Origin: Reticulitermes lucifugus
Taxonomy: Eukaryota > Arthropoda > Insecta > Blattodea > Rhinotermitidae
Length of the DNA stretch: 27,385 nucleotides
Assembly (NCBI GenBank): GCA_026260175.1
Contig: JAKCWW010006183.1
Location: 1,644-29,028 of the forward strand
Reading direction: 5' to 3'
Within the stretch, counting starts at the first letter, position 1, and each line of letters starts with the position of its first letter. Of the stretch, positions 12,060 through 23,137 are shown piece by piece. Below the pieces are notes generated by a model. It was not told where the DNA came from. It ran no database searches and worked only from the letters and a program-made list of their open reading frames with translations. The translations under genes and the position numbers were made by a program.

Positions 12060-12220
12060 TTCAAACACCAGTCCTACTTGAAGATTGTCATTTTCTGGTG
12101 ACACCATGCAGTCTGGTAGATAGTTACCGACGTTTCCTATGGGTGTACTGCTAACCTGAAGATGGTGGCAGTACCTTCCTCCGTTCGTCGACATGGAATC
12201 TTCAAATCTCGCATAAATTC
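12060..12220 (+). repeat. Degenerate interspersed repeat with ACCGACGTTTC core
   Basis: Contains ACCGACGTTTC at 12126-12136, then CCTGAAGATGG, a hairpin GTACTGC...GCAGTAC around it, and near the end TCTTCAAATCTCGCATAAA. The last block nearly matches CTTCAAATCTCGTAATAAA at the end of the repeat at 15336-15490, and the GACGTTTC core recurs at 22699, 22785 (inverted) and 27061. I infer a relative of that repeat group. The boundaries are approximate and it is non-coding. Confidence 0.5.
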
Positions 12221-12310
12221 TACTTGTTCACTTCAGGTCTTGAATTAATTTGCAGTAGGGTGACACATATGTGTAATAACTTGAGTAATACATGTTACGG
12301 TTGCACTTTA

Positions 12311-12353
12311 CAACGACGACGAGAACAACAACAGCAGCAACAACAACAACAAA
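12311..12353 (+). repeat. Imperfect (CAA)n / (CGA)n / (CAG)n microsatellite
   Basis: Trinucleotide run starting CAACGACGACGAG and continuing as CAACAACAGCAGCAACAAC. The purity is low, which suggests an old tract. Confidence 0.85.
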
Positions 12354-12975
12354 TGTCACATGACATCATGTTTTCTCGTGAAAGAACGCCGTCGTAATTA
12401 CAAAAACTTACTGCCACTGAGAGAGTCGAATGCGCTTTCTCGTGCACATGCGAAGAAGGCAAGGAAGGAAAGCAGGCGCTGAATGTTTCTCAGCTCTCCC
12501 TGTGATTAAATTATCTTGAAATGAGTGAAGTATTTATCATTATCACTAGGTGTTTCTATTTCGACGTCTGTAATCACGTAATATTCGTTTTATTTAATCA
12601 CATGCCCTTGATCATAACTTTCATGAAGCTAATGTATTTATACGTTTTTGCTGTATAATTTTGTGTGGATATGAGAAGTGAACTATACAAAAAAGCAGAG
12701 AAGAAAAACAGACAACAAATTTTAATTTTTTATATAAATTGTAGGATATAATTATATTATTATACAACAAATTAAGAAATTAGAAAATAACAAAACACGT
12801 ACGATGTGAATGATTTTAATGTGGATTATAGACGTAAGTGGACAACATTTATTAAGAATGAAAGATACACGCCTTCCAAACTTAATGCATGGATATATTC
12901 CAGCTGGCAGAAGACATACAAGACGAACAACATCCATGAAGGAGGAACAATCCCAGAATTCTTATACCCTCTTGC
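12354..12975. other. Unassigned AT-rich DNA
   Basis: Very AT-rich around 12660-12790. No gene, RNA or recognised repeat. Confidence 0.3.
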
Positions 12976-12984
12976 TGATGATGG

Positions 12985-13018
<34 letters not shown>
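12976..13018 (+). repeat. (GAT)n microsatellite
   Basis: About fourteen GAT units with one GGT interruption. It generates poly-Asp, poly-Met and poly-Ser runs in overlapping frames, so the open frames at 12806-13097 on both strands are artefacts of the tract. Confidence 0.95.
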
Positions 13019-14401
13019 ACTAAGTCACAGTAACCGTTGTAACTACCAGTGCACAAACTCTGGGCTTCTTGTGTCTGCGGTTATGTTACGTTTATGACGC
13101 CGTGTCTTCTTATATGGAACATCCTGCACTAAAAATGAACATAGATATTTGAACTTAGGAAAAGTAACAAGGAGATGGTGCAGATCAATACGAGGCGCCT
13201 GTCTTTTTGTCAAGGCTGCTTTCCACTTTGAAAAGAAATTCTGCAGTTGTCAGCATGTGTACGGAGAGCTATACAGCTTCTTTCTTTTGAAGCTGATAAT
13301 AATGACAAAGCCCGGGGCTATTTACTGTAGAAACCATCTTCCGGTTTTAGTCTGTATGCGTGCTGGCCACCTAGCTCGGAAATCATTAACTTCAAATTCT
13401 TCTTTGACCGTGGTAACGGGAAATGTGAAAAGACAGTATGAGCCATTTGTTGTGTCACGACTTTGACCCTCAATAAGGGGCAGGGGGTTACGGCGGTGTT
13501 CATCCTGCAATTGTTGGTTCTGCCTTTAAGTCCGTTCTTACTCACATAACCTCAACTCTTGTTGTAGAGTGAAGCCTTTCGCAGTAGCTGGTTTCTTACT
13601 TATCAAGGCTACATGATTGTTATAACCATAGGTCTACGAAATTAGTGACACAACTTGTAAAACACAAACACTGTAAGTAATTATGCCGATGAAGTTAAAC
13701 CCTATCAAATATTTGTGTTAAAGATCGTGGAAACAACTAATATAAAATACTCCAGTATAAGCTTGTGTAATGTTTGACGTAACTGAAACATGCCAACTGA
13801 AAACAACATTTACAAATTTCTTAAATGAACTAGTTATGTCAAACAAACGCGTATTTGTATTTAATTCAAACAAATCGGTTTTGTCTCTACATCTGTGCAG
13901 ACTACCGTTAAGTAGGACTTGTTCTTGTAGAGGTCAGTGGAAACTCGACTTTAGATATCCACATAAGAGAGTAATAAGACTATATTAGTTAAAGCAGGAT
14001 AGAATTTAAGAGGTACATTTAATTTGAGAATAAAAATAGACTATAGAAGGAGTACAAAAGGTAAATTGCAACGATAACAGAATATGATTTACACGACGAG
14101 ATATAACTGATAAAATGGAAGGATAATAGTTATAGTAAAGTTGATGTTAAGCGAAACAGGGAAAAGTGTGTGTGTACTGAATTTTAGTCAGAAACGCTGA
14201 AGATATAAGACTACTTAGGAGTCCTAAGGGAAGATGGTAGCATAATATAAAAGCGGGTCTTGAAATATGAATTGTTTCTTATAATAGAGACCTGCAGCAC
14301 TGTCTTGTGAATTTTTGCATTCCATAAAAATGGAGAATTTCTTGATCATCAGATTTGCTATTAGTTTCTCAGCAAGACTTCTTGAAAAGTTATGATGATA
14401 A
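13019..14401. other. Unassigned DNA with a GC-richer block
   Basis: Positions 13280-13520 are clearly less AT-rich than their surroundings and are open on both strands (plus 13149-13466, minus 13318-13545). No domain is recognisable. An unrecognised old repeat is at least as likely as an exon. The remainder is plain AT-rich DNA. Confidence 0.3.
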
Positions 14402-14447
14402 GTATAATAATGATAATAAAATAATAATAATAATAATAATAATAATT
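14402..14447 (+). repeat. (AAT)n microsatellite
   Basis: A run of ATA/AAT units with a few interruptions near the left end and about ten perfect units on the right. It explains the poly-Ile and poly-Leu runs in overlapping open frames on both strands. Confidence 0.95.
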
Positions 14448-15335
14448 CGAAATTATACGTTTCATGCATTTTCAAATATTAATATATTTATCATTAAAAA
14501 CCCTTCCCTCAGTTTATGCATGATATTTTACAAACATTGACGATTTTGACCTTTCAGCAAGGTTATTTTGGAGCATTCGATGTACTGTCATGGAAGGTCA
14601 TTGGCTGGTCTTGCCTTTGTTGTTTCTAGTAAAACAAGCACAAGCGAGCTATTCGTTGCTACGGAATTTCTGTATTCTGTAATAACACTGTCTTTAGTCT
14701 CTTTTGATGTCATGTTTCAAATAATGTTGGCACCAACACTGCAACCTGCGCTTGTACCTGGATGACGCATACTGCATAGCGTGCACCGCTCTTCTTTACA
14801 GCCATTTTGCTGCTTCTACATAGACCATTGCAATAGAAACATGAAGGATGACTCTGAACTCTTATATCAGTGGGAGTAATAACAAAGCGAACGGTAAGAG
14901 AAACGAAAATCTCCTGTAGATGCAGAACTGCCTTAGAATTGTTAATTTAAAAAAATTAACACACACGCCTACAAACTATCTTAAATCTTTAAAACTTAGA
15001 AGTAGGCAATTATTTTTAGCAATTGCTACGACATTAACATAGGTTTTTCTTTTTGCCACATTTTGTATTTATGTATTTCATGTGATTCTATCAATAAACA
15101 GCGATTATTTCCTTAAACGACATTAACCAGATGTCTTTTATATTGATTTTTTAGTTAGAGTGTCGTTTTACTCATAATTTAGATTAATGTAATTTTTAAG
15201 AGAGATATGAACAGTGTTCGGCCGCAGCATTTCAGCTAAGCTGGCAATACTTTGCTGGTTGTTAGATTTTAGAATGAATTTATGACATATTGAAATAGCA
15301 TTCTTTACTGAGATTACAAAATAACTCATATATTC
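14448..15335. other. Unassigned AT-rich DNA
   Basis: A small perfect hairpin GTTAATTT-AAAA-AAATTAAC lies at about 14940-14959. No gene or recognised repeat. Confidence 0.3.
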
Positions 15336-15490
15336 GTGGACTGCTTGACGCAGAAGAAGAAGGCACTATGCCGCTCTGAAACGTCGGCAACACTTTACCT
15401 TTCGACACGACGTACCGGACGGGAAGACTTGAATCTTTCTGAACACCGCAGTGAGAACTTCAAATCTCGTAATAAAATAGAGTTTATGAA
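15336..15490 (+). repeat. Interspersed repeat with GAAACGTCGG core and CTTCAAATCTCG end
   Basis: Contains CTGAAACGTCGGCAAC at 15375-15390, then TTTACCTTTCGACACGACG, a GC-rich stretch, and finally AACTTCAAATCTCGTAATAA. The two end blocks are shared with the element at 12060-12220, and the GAAACGTCGG core with the hairpin family at 22611 and 26980. The 65-codon open frame starting at 15336 is an accident of the repeat; spurious predictions of this type are common in Blattodea repeats, as I recall. It has no protein function. Confidence 0.6.
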
Positions 15491-15800
15491 TTGTCGGCAA
15501 TTTTTCAAACATTGCAGTGTTTTATATAATTAACGTTTTTCACTCTTTGTTATAATATGAAATGGAATTAGTAACTTGACTATATAATTTTCATGTATGG
15601 TGTCTTAATTATTACATTGTAACATAACAGAAATCTCATATGTGTTAAAGGATTGCGATGTATTGCATTGTTGTTCATTTTAATGGGATTCGTCTAATCC
15701 AGCCTATTCTTGCCCCAGGGATCTTAATCTGTACTTGGAGCAGCTCGGTCCAACGCTACGTCGTCCCTGATTTACGCTTCCAAGATGAAGCTGGGGCCAA
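15491..15800. other. Unassigned AT-rich DNA
   Basis: Nothing recognised. The open frame 15658-15948 runs into the (AG)n tract and has no domain. Confidence 0.3.
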
Positions 15801-15835
15801 AGAGAGAGACAGAGAGAGAGAGAGAGAAAGAGACA
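15801..15835 (+). repeat. (AG)n microsatellite
   Basis: AG dinucleotide run with C and A interruptions, giving an alternating Arg-Glu run in the overlapping frame. Confidence 0.95.
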
Positions 15836-17702
15836 AAATTATGGCGAACTGCACAGTATTAAACAGAATAATGTATTCTTGGCTATGTCGTAATGAATCC
15901 TGTGGCTTACAGCTACAGCACCAACAGAACACAGTCCTGTTTCAGTAAGTCGATCGAGAACTTGGGGAGTATTGCTTTAAATCAATGTTAATCGAGTTAT
16001 GTGTTTCACGTTCCTTGTGACTATTTAGGGGTTTGCAAAATCAGGGCTTAGTTTCGTTAAACATCGCTTATCTCTTTGACGATTGTCGTTAATTTCTTTG
16101 ACTAAATTAGTCCACTGTCACTGTTTTTCACATTCTTAAACTGGATGTTCAGTGTAAATGGAAGAAGTGAGTCTCTAACGAACTGTAGCTTTAAAATATA
16201 ATAACACGTCCCACTAGTTTAATAACAGTAATAATAATAATCATCCTTATCAAAAGCAACTAAACGTGAAAGCATGTAGCAAATATGGAAGAAATGAGAA
16301 GTATGTAGAAATATCGGTAGAAGATCCGTCTGGGATGAAACAACTTTGAGACAAGCTAGATACACAATCATATTATACCATACCTTAAAGAAATATGCTG
16401 CTGAGACGTTAAATGAATTACACTGCTTGAAGGTAGGGTCAAATGGAGGGTAGTCAGTAGAGAGTTTCTGGTTCAATAGAAGGCCGTGAATTTAGTTTTT
16501 AATTTACGAAATTGTTAGTTGCTCAACAAGTACTGTGCTGCTAGAATTGCATTCATAGAGGCAAGAGTCATGAGGCCTCATATGCCAAAGCTAACGCTTT
16601 CCCTCTGCTCACTTTAAGACATATAATAGGTGACATTCTGTATATCCGTGGTCACCGTCGCATTAGAAATGATAAAATTTAATTTATTCTTAATTTCTTT
16701 ATTGATGCTGCTTGACTGTCTGGATTATATTACGTCAAATGGTAAGATTAGTTTTAGAATGATGATCTGGAAGGATACATAAGGAACTGTCGTATTCTGT
16801 TTTATACACATGAAACTGAGGGAAGCCGCGATTATTCTTGGGATAATAGACCTTACTTCCCGAATGCGAAATATGCGTACTGTATAGTTCCGATAGTTCT
16901 GATCCCTTCAGTTATTATGCTTGCAGAGAGTTCTCTTCACACCATATACTTTCATATGAAGATACGTTTCCTTTCTTATGTATTTAATCCATATAGCCGA
17001 TTTCTAGCTTTTAAATAAAACGTACTTTTTCGGTACCCTGAATCCAGTACCCCTATATCTTACATGCTGTAATTACGTGTGATTTTTAATGGGATTCATA
17101 TCCCTGCAATGCCCTAGCGTCAGAAGGACTTTTATTGATGTCTTTTTTGTTCTAAAACTCTCTGCACAAACCTATCTTCTAATAGATGTACATAACTTTT
17201 TGAGAAGTACGGCGTAAAACTGCAGGTTTCAAAACCGACTGTAGCACGTTCGTTCAATTTTCATTACTTGAGAGAGCGTTTAGTCATTAATAATACTGAC
17301 AGAGTAATTAATTTCACAATATCAAGCTCTTTTCTTTTACGCAGGTAACTGATCAGAGAAAGTTTAGTTCTTTTTAAATGCCATGACAGAAGCTTAAAAC
17401 TATGTTTCAAGTGAAAAGACAGAGGAAAGTGTAGATCCGATCTGATAGTAGCCTTGTGTTCGATGTATACTAATATTTCTGCAGCAATGGCTTCTGGAAA
17501 AACGTTAACGCGGAATGTTAAATAAAGAATGGTTAAAATACTGTAATTTATAAGTCATAACTAGAACAGAGGCATGAAAACATTTATATTTCTTCTTCAG
17601 GAAGGTAGGTCCTAATGTGAAAGAAAACATTTGAATTTCCTGCGATGTACAAAAATTGTCCTCACTCTAAAAACACTTTTGTACAAAACAAAACAAATAC
17701 TT
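15836..17702. other. Unassigned AT-rich DNA
   Basis: A short (AAT)n tract at 16221-16241 and a 12-bp perfect palindrome ATGAGGCCTCAT at 16570-16581. No gene, RNA or recognised transposon. Confidence 0.35.
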
Positions 17703-18434
17703 ATTCACTCTGTATATAAAATCCTTTATACACATTACCATATAAAATTCTTTCCCTTTCTGTATGCAGGCTATTTTTACAGACCATCACATTAACTCTA
17801 TCTTTGCGGATATAGCCTAATTTTGTGATCAGTAACGCATAAAATAATTTTTCTTTCCATATATGAGCAATTTTTTGCACACAATAATACACCCAATAAA
17901 TTTTCCTTCTGTATCTACGGCATTTGTTACACAGTAACATATAATACACTGCATGTACTGTGTATAGCCTATTCTTCACAAAATAAGTCGACAAATTTTT
18001 GTCATCCTCTATATAGACTATTTTTATACGCATTAACACACCACATTTTCCAGAATTTTGCTTGTAGACCTTTTTGTATTCGTTAACACATGAAATAATG
18101 TTTCTTTCTTTATGTATATATATCATTTTTTGGACGCAATAAGACACCAAACTCTTCTTCATTTTGTATATACGTCATTTTTTTACTCAGCAACTCTCCA
18201 AATATACTTTAGTTCCATGTATAGGCCATACAATAACACCATAGTCCTCTTCGTTCTGTATATAGGTAATTTTTGCAGACAGTAACACACCAAATACGTT
18301 TTTATTCTATGTATTGGCTACTGTACACAATAACACACCATGTAGGTTTTCAGTTTGTATAGGTCACTTTTGCACGTAATCACAGAATAATTTTCGTTGT
18401 GTATGTAGGCTATTTTTGTGCACAATAACACACC
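17703..18434. repeat. Minisatellite: about 15 imperfect units of about 51 bp
   Basis: The pattern 'TTCTGTATATAGGC - TATTTTTGCACAC - AATAACACACC - AAAT - T-rich' recurs about fifteen times. Unit starts are near 17703, 17757, 17807, 17858, 17907, 17956, 18007, 18058, 18109, 18161, 18212, 18253, 18305, 18353 and 18396. Most units are 49-52 bp and three near the right end are shorter. Identity between units is moderate, so the array is old. Because 51 is divisible by three, a stop-free phase can persist, which explains the 153-codon minus-strand frame at 17701-18162. Its product shows a 17-residue rhythm (YCVQKMIYIHKER versus YCVQKIAHIWKEK). I do not regard it as a gene. Confidence 0.85.
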
Positions 18435-18974
18435 AACCGCTGAAACAGTTCGTCTCTTTTGTGATTGCAACTGTTGCTGATAATTATTCAGCACCCCACA
18501 TTCCCCTCAAATTCCCAACTCCATATAGCAGGCCCTTGTTTCGCAAGTTTCTTGTCGTTAGGATAATGGCGGAACAACGCTCGACTAGCTCTGCAACCAG
18601 CACCATGAATATGTATTGCTCCAAGTTTTGAAATCATGATATAATAAAAGGCGCTTCATAGAGCTGTGTGTAGCTATGGTGATTTCAGAAAGAGGGGCAG
18701 AGAGACCCTAACGTTAAAAGTTGGAACTCACAAAAGGTATTCCCTGCAGTTATTTTGGGGGAATATCTTACTTTCGTTAGAAGTTCCACGCTCTTGTTCG
18801 AAGTCCTTATGTCATTGAGTGTCTGACATCGAACTGTGAATAGTATTCCTCTCCTTGACCTCAGTCGATAAACCAAATTACTCCTGCTCATACTACAAAT
18901 CCTAATACTGGAAATGTTTGTGATTTCACAGTGTATTATTACGAAATTGTACTTGTATAACGAAGTTATATTAA
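18435..18974. other. Unassigned DNA
   Basis: The plus frame 18416-18631 ends in a short segment with balanced codon use (MAEQRSTSSATS) after an in-frame ATG at 18566, but there is no homology that I can name and no supporting splice signal. Confidence 0.25.
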
Positions 18975-19125
18975 CGGGTCTTCTCCAATGGCTACGGAGG
19001 GGTAAAGCGGCCGGGGCGTGGCGCTGACCACGCACACCGTGTAGCGCAGGGACCGAGTTTGAGTACAGCTCTACGTCTACTTCTGCTCTGTGCCTGCTTG
19101 GCACGTAACAGGGCAGCCTTTGTCC
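18975..19125 (+). mobile_element. G1 SINE-like repeat, 3' body (copy 2)
   Basis: Starts with a short GC-rich lead and GGGTAAAGCGGCCGGGGCG, identical over 16 bases to the last bases of the window. It continues GTGGCGCTGACCACGCACAC, AGCGCAGGGACCGAG, CTCTACGTC and GCCTGCTTGGCACG, aligning with 6612-6730. No tRNA-like head is visible, so it is probably 5'-truncated. The minus-strand open frame over it (18685-19104) is a shadow. Confidence 0.7.
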
Positions 19126-21600
19126 TTATATTAACAGGATGATGTAATTTTATTGGTAATGTTGCTTTGTTAAGGATTATTTCTTCAAAGATGCAACATG
19201 GTAGCTGGTACAGATTTTTGTCAGTTCTGTTGAATTAGAAATGCCTTAGTTCTAATACAAATATAAATATATGGCAAATCCAGTTAATTTTGTTTATAAA
19301 CGATCTAACCTTACGTATTTAACAAATACAAATTCGAGGCCTTTTTACCCTTATTATATTCATGCAATAATACAGTCTCTGCCTTGTAAGTGTCTATGTG
19401 TATATTTCTACAATTAATGTACAAAACAAATCACCCGTTTTATTGTAACTTTTTTTTCTCAGGCCAGGAATTCCAGTGGGAAAAATTATGACCACAATTA
19501 CTTATGTAAAGCGCCGTGCCTTTTTTTAAAGTTTCATAATTACTAGCTTTTTGTTTTATTTTACTTTTAATTTAATTTAGTGTATTTGCATGCTAATCAA
19601 CTTTGCAGTCACTCGCTTTGCGAGGTGCCTGTTAATTAATGCTTTACGGAGAACTTCAGGGCTATTAAAAAGTACGTTGCCTGGTTATTGAAGAGAATTA
19701 CAGGTATATGACATGCTGAAGGAAACGTTATTTGAAATTTATATTTACTAATGGAACTGTTGTTTTATGTCACATCATATAACTAAATTAAATACAGTAT
19801 GTATTTGTTAACACCAGAAATTACATAGGCTATCAAAGTGGCCACACTGTCTGTGACCGCTGGAACTATCGTGGATTCGACATGGATATGGTGTAGCCGA
19901 ACATTGATTGAGTTAGAATAGCAGTCATCCCACCCCTCAGCATGAGAAAGGAAATAATTTACAACTTTGTTTCGCAATGCTAATATCTCAGATGCTCATC
20001 TGTGCAGCTGTACCCGCACCCTACTTTCCAAAAATCTCTCCGATCCTCTCGGATTTCACTTATTTTCTTTGCAATCATAACATTTATGGCATTCGTGCGA
20101 GAAACCAGATATTGTTGAAGTTTCATTCAAGATCAGGATATTGCTTTGACAAATTTATGGTTTAACCTTTGAACCAAAGCCATGTGTGTCTTCTACACTT
20201 TTATTCTTCGGGAGTTTTGTTCCCACAGAAGATTTATTTAAAATTTAAGAAATTAAATTTGCCTAGCTTACCCTAACAATTGGTCAGCCAACAACAGAAG
20301 ACCCTCTGTAGTTGCCCGACCAATCACAGAAGTTGAAGACACTTTTGTCACAGGTGTCCTCTCAAGCAGGAATAGATGGTAAAAGGGAAGTGTAGTCAGG
20401 GCAGTCTGTGAGTAATCAGTAAAGGAGTTTGAAGTAGCCATGGACAGTGGACAGACATTAGAGGATTCGAAAAGGTAATCAGACGAGAGAATGGTCAGAT
20501 AGTCAGGAATTCTTACTAAAAACTAAAAATAATTACTGCATTTTTCTTCCGCTTGATGCTTCCCGAATTTCGAAATAACGCAATTTGTTGGAAGGTTCAC
20601 AGGCCTCGCCGTTTGTCCTCCTTTGAAGAGTAAATTTGAAGATGAAGTTGATTATGTAATACTGGCAAAATAAAATTAATCGAAATTGTATTTAGCAATT
20701 CAGTTCCTACCGCACGGAGAACACACCGATCTTCATTACACGGATCAATGAATGAATATATTTTGAACGAAGTTATTTTTGTAATTTATACCTGATATAA
20801 ACATACTCTACTGTACAGGAAAATGCAGTGTTTATGGATCTTAAAACTCGTGGTACATAAAAATATCCACTGATATGTAAAAGGTCAAGAATGTAACTGC
20901 TGTGCCATGTTATAAATTTCCATGCATGTTACATATACCGTTGTTCTATCAAGATCGTTTACGCTATTATTTCCAGATACTGGAAATTTTAGTATATACA
21001 TATTTGTTACGTCCAGAAGTTTATTCACAGACAGCGAATACGGAGCTGATTTCGTCACAGATATGATGTCGATGTCTGCAAACTTGTTAATGAGGTTGGT
21101 TGAGAATGCGGGTAAATATATCCATTAGTTCGGATCCTGTGGTGTAATTAAACGACCTTTGTAACCTCTGCTAACAGAACCTGCAGCATTGCACGTTCTG
21201 AAAGAATAGAAAATAATTTCAAAGCCTGGTGAAACCAGAACATGATGTTTTCCATTGTTAACATCGCAGCCGATCATTGAAACAAAAGACACGTGTTCTA
21301 GGTAGCCGATTTGTTTGGATATGCTAGCAACAGTGACGTGTGGGCTACACGGATCTCTGTCTGATAAAAATGTCGTTGATGAACTTGATTAAGGAAGAAC
21401 TGATGAAATGTGTGCTTCATAATATGTAATATTTTAAAACAAAATTTGTCTATATAATATTTAAAGAGAATTAAAATAAATACAGTCGTATAGCGTTCAC
21501 TTAACAGGTGCGTTCCGGTAAGAATGACATAACCACCAAAATACATTTACACGTAAAATTTCAGGATCTTTTTGGTTGAATAAATACAGTTTTGGAAACC
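19126..21600. other. Unassigned AT-rich DNA
   Basis: About 2.5 kb with no recognised repeat or gene. A GC-richer stretch at about 20275-20500 (GGTCAGCCAACAACAGAAG to GTAGCCATGGACAGTGGAC) stands out from its surroundings but has no second copy here and no coding signature. Confidence 0.3.
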
Positions 21601-21830
21601 GGAGTACCGCAGCCAGTAAAGTGATGCAGCTAAGACCCGGACGTTTTTCGATTCCAGGCAGAGGCAAGAGACTTTTCTCAACTCCTAAATTCCTTTTCAG
21701 GGGATAACGTGGTCGGGGAGTGAGTCTAACTACTCACCTCTACGTAGTATCGAAGTTAATGTGTGGAAATGTAATGCAAGTCACCGGCATGTCTTCGCAG
21801 AGTACACAGGGACAAATTTACATCTGCAAG
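21601..21830 (+). mobile_element. G1 SINE with tRNA-like head (copy 3, most complete)
   Basis: The head at about 21601-21660 carries a tRNA-like region ending TTTTCGATTCCAGGCAGAGG, whose core (TTCGATTCC at 21647-21655) is a good Pol III B box. It is followed by a pyrimidine-rich link and then CAGGGGATAACGTGGTCGGGG, which aligns with the start of the G1 body at 6614 and 18988. After that come GTCTAACTACTCACCTC and a degraded 3' half. This copy ties the G1 bodies elsewhere in the window to a tRNA-derived SINE. The 3' boundary is uncertain. Confidence 0.65.
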
Positions 21831-22610
21831 TACTCATTATGTGTACAGTGACACTGGACATAAAGGCGTCTAGCATATTTCAAGCCCACTATGTAGCGTC
21901 TGTTGGAGAGTATATTCTGTTTGGATGACTGGTTTCGATTACTGCTAGCCTGGACCAGCTTTGGAAACCTCCCAGTGTCCTGTCAAATGTGTGCTTGAAC
22001 TTTGTCGAGAGTTTACCCTAATGGGCCAAAGAATAAACTTGATCACTCGTGTCCGTGTAGTGTCTAGGTTATAATTCGACGAATCTGGTAGGACAGGTTG
22101 CCACGAAACCTACAAATTTTATCGTAGTGTCTAGAATTTTAGAGCATACGAAATTTGAGTTTACAACTTTCGTATTATTTTAAATTCTGGCTCAACAAAA
22201 CATGAATCACAGAACTGTTTATCTCGGGCAGCGATAATTCTGGACACCGGAATCTCTGTTAAGCGGTTATTTGCGATCGTATGTAGGCCGAACACGGTAA
22301 ATGGTTGGTGGATATTTCGCTTCTAATGCCATTATATGGCATGAAGTTTTGCCTTTTGCTGATTAGGAAGTCCAAGCCATTTCACACAGATCACCTACAT
22401 AAACTGATGGCGAAACTTTTCTGCCTCTTGGCCCTGTGCTCTCGCTAACGTAAAAAATACGGGTTTTGTAACGCCACTTCACCGCAAGGCCACGTGACAT
22501 TAATGGTTATGTAGACACAGGAGTAAGTCTAGTATTGAATTGATTAACAGCTTGCCTGAAGTATTGGATGATGTCTCAGAACTCGATTAGACCCCCAAAA
22601 ATGACTTATA
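21831..22610. other. Unassigned DNA
   Basis: Nothing recognised. Composition is close to the window average. Confidence 0.3.
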
Positions 22611-22855
22611 AGAATCCGTGATTTCAGGCCCCCGCCGGAATGTTGATGAGATCTGCGCTCTTCTGAGGTATTACGCAGCGTCGAATGGTAATCCTTTACC
22701 GACGTTTCGGAAAAACGTATCGGCCCCATCTTCAACCGCCAAGAAATCCAAGAAGATCCTTGAAGATGGGACCGATACGGTGTCCCGAAACGTCGGTAAA
22801 GGATTACCATTCGACACTGCGTAATACGCCAGAAGAGCGCAGACCTCACATGCAA
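22611..22855. mobile_element. Foldback element with 87-bp arms and GACGTTTCGG core
   Basis: Left arm 22649-22735 and right arm 22760-22846 are exact-length inverted repeats (87 nt each, about 8 mismatches by eye, roughly 91% identity) around a 24-nt spacer. Each arm contains TCGAATGGTAATCCTTTACC, the core CCGACGTTTCGG, and a GGGACC-like stem block ending CATCTTCAA. A single arm-like copy with the same left flank (AATGTTGATGAGATCTGCG against GATGTTGATGAGATCTGCG) lies at 26980-27105. The element could be a foldback or MITE-type transposon, or two monomers inserted head to head. Both-strand open frames here (22544-22855 and 22618-22824) mirror each other and are not genes. Confidence 0.85.
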
Positions 22856-22929
22856 GAATGTTAATTTGTCCCTCTGCTTAAGGACTTTTAACTTGAAATC
22901 CTTTGTGAATGCAGCTGTAGGTTTACTTA

Positions 22930-23137
22930 CCTCTGCATTAGATGGAGGTGAATAATTAGCTTCACGCCACGGCCACTATGCTCCTGGTAGATACTGCATC
23001 AGTCTGGATGACCTGCGAAGCTGGCCTTGACTCGGTGAAAAAAGGAAACGCCACTGCTCCGATCAGAACTCGAACCCCGATTCCACGGTAGTGCAGCCTG
23101 TAGCGTAGTCACCATAGTGGCTGAGCCACTTCGGATC
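22930..23137 (-). mobile_element. tRNA-derived SINE (minus strand)
   Basis: On the minus strand, starting near 23137, a tRNA-like head reads CCGAAGTGGCTCAGCCACTA, then about 35 nt later GGTTCGAGTTC (23076-23066), a perfect Pol III B-box pattern. The body continues AGCAGTGGCGTTTCC, a short poly-T and CACCGAGTCAAGGCCAGC. Head and body differ from the SINE at 1619/26034 and from G1, so it is a third SINE family. The distal end is approximate. Confidence 0.65.

Noticed and set aside
12806..13097. Acidic poly-Asp protein and poly-Met/poly-Ser frames
   Set aside because: Produced by the (GAT)n microsatellite read in different phases and strands. No other protein-like content.
17701..18162. 153-codon minus-strand open frame as a gene
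   Set aside because: It lies wholly inside the roughly 51-bp tandem array, and its 17-residue rhythm is a consequence of a period divisible by three.
22544..22855. Minus-strand 103-codon open frame as a protein-coding gene
   Set aside because: It spans the inverted repeat and mirrors the plus-strand frame 22618-22824. Both are translations of a non-coding repeat.
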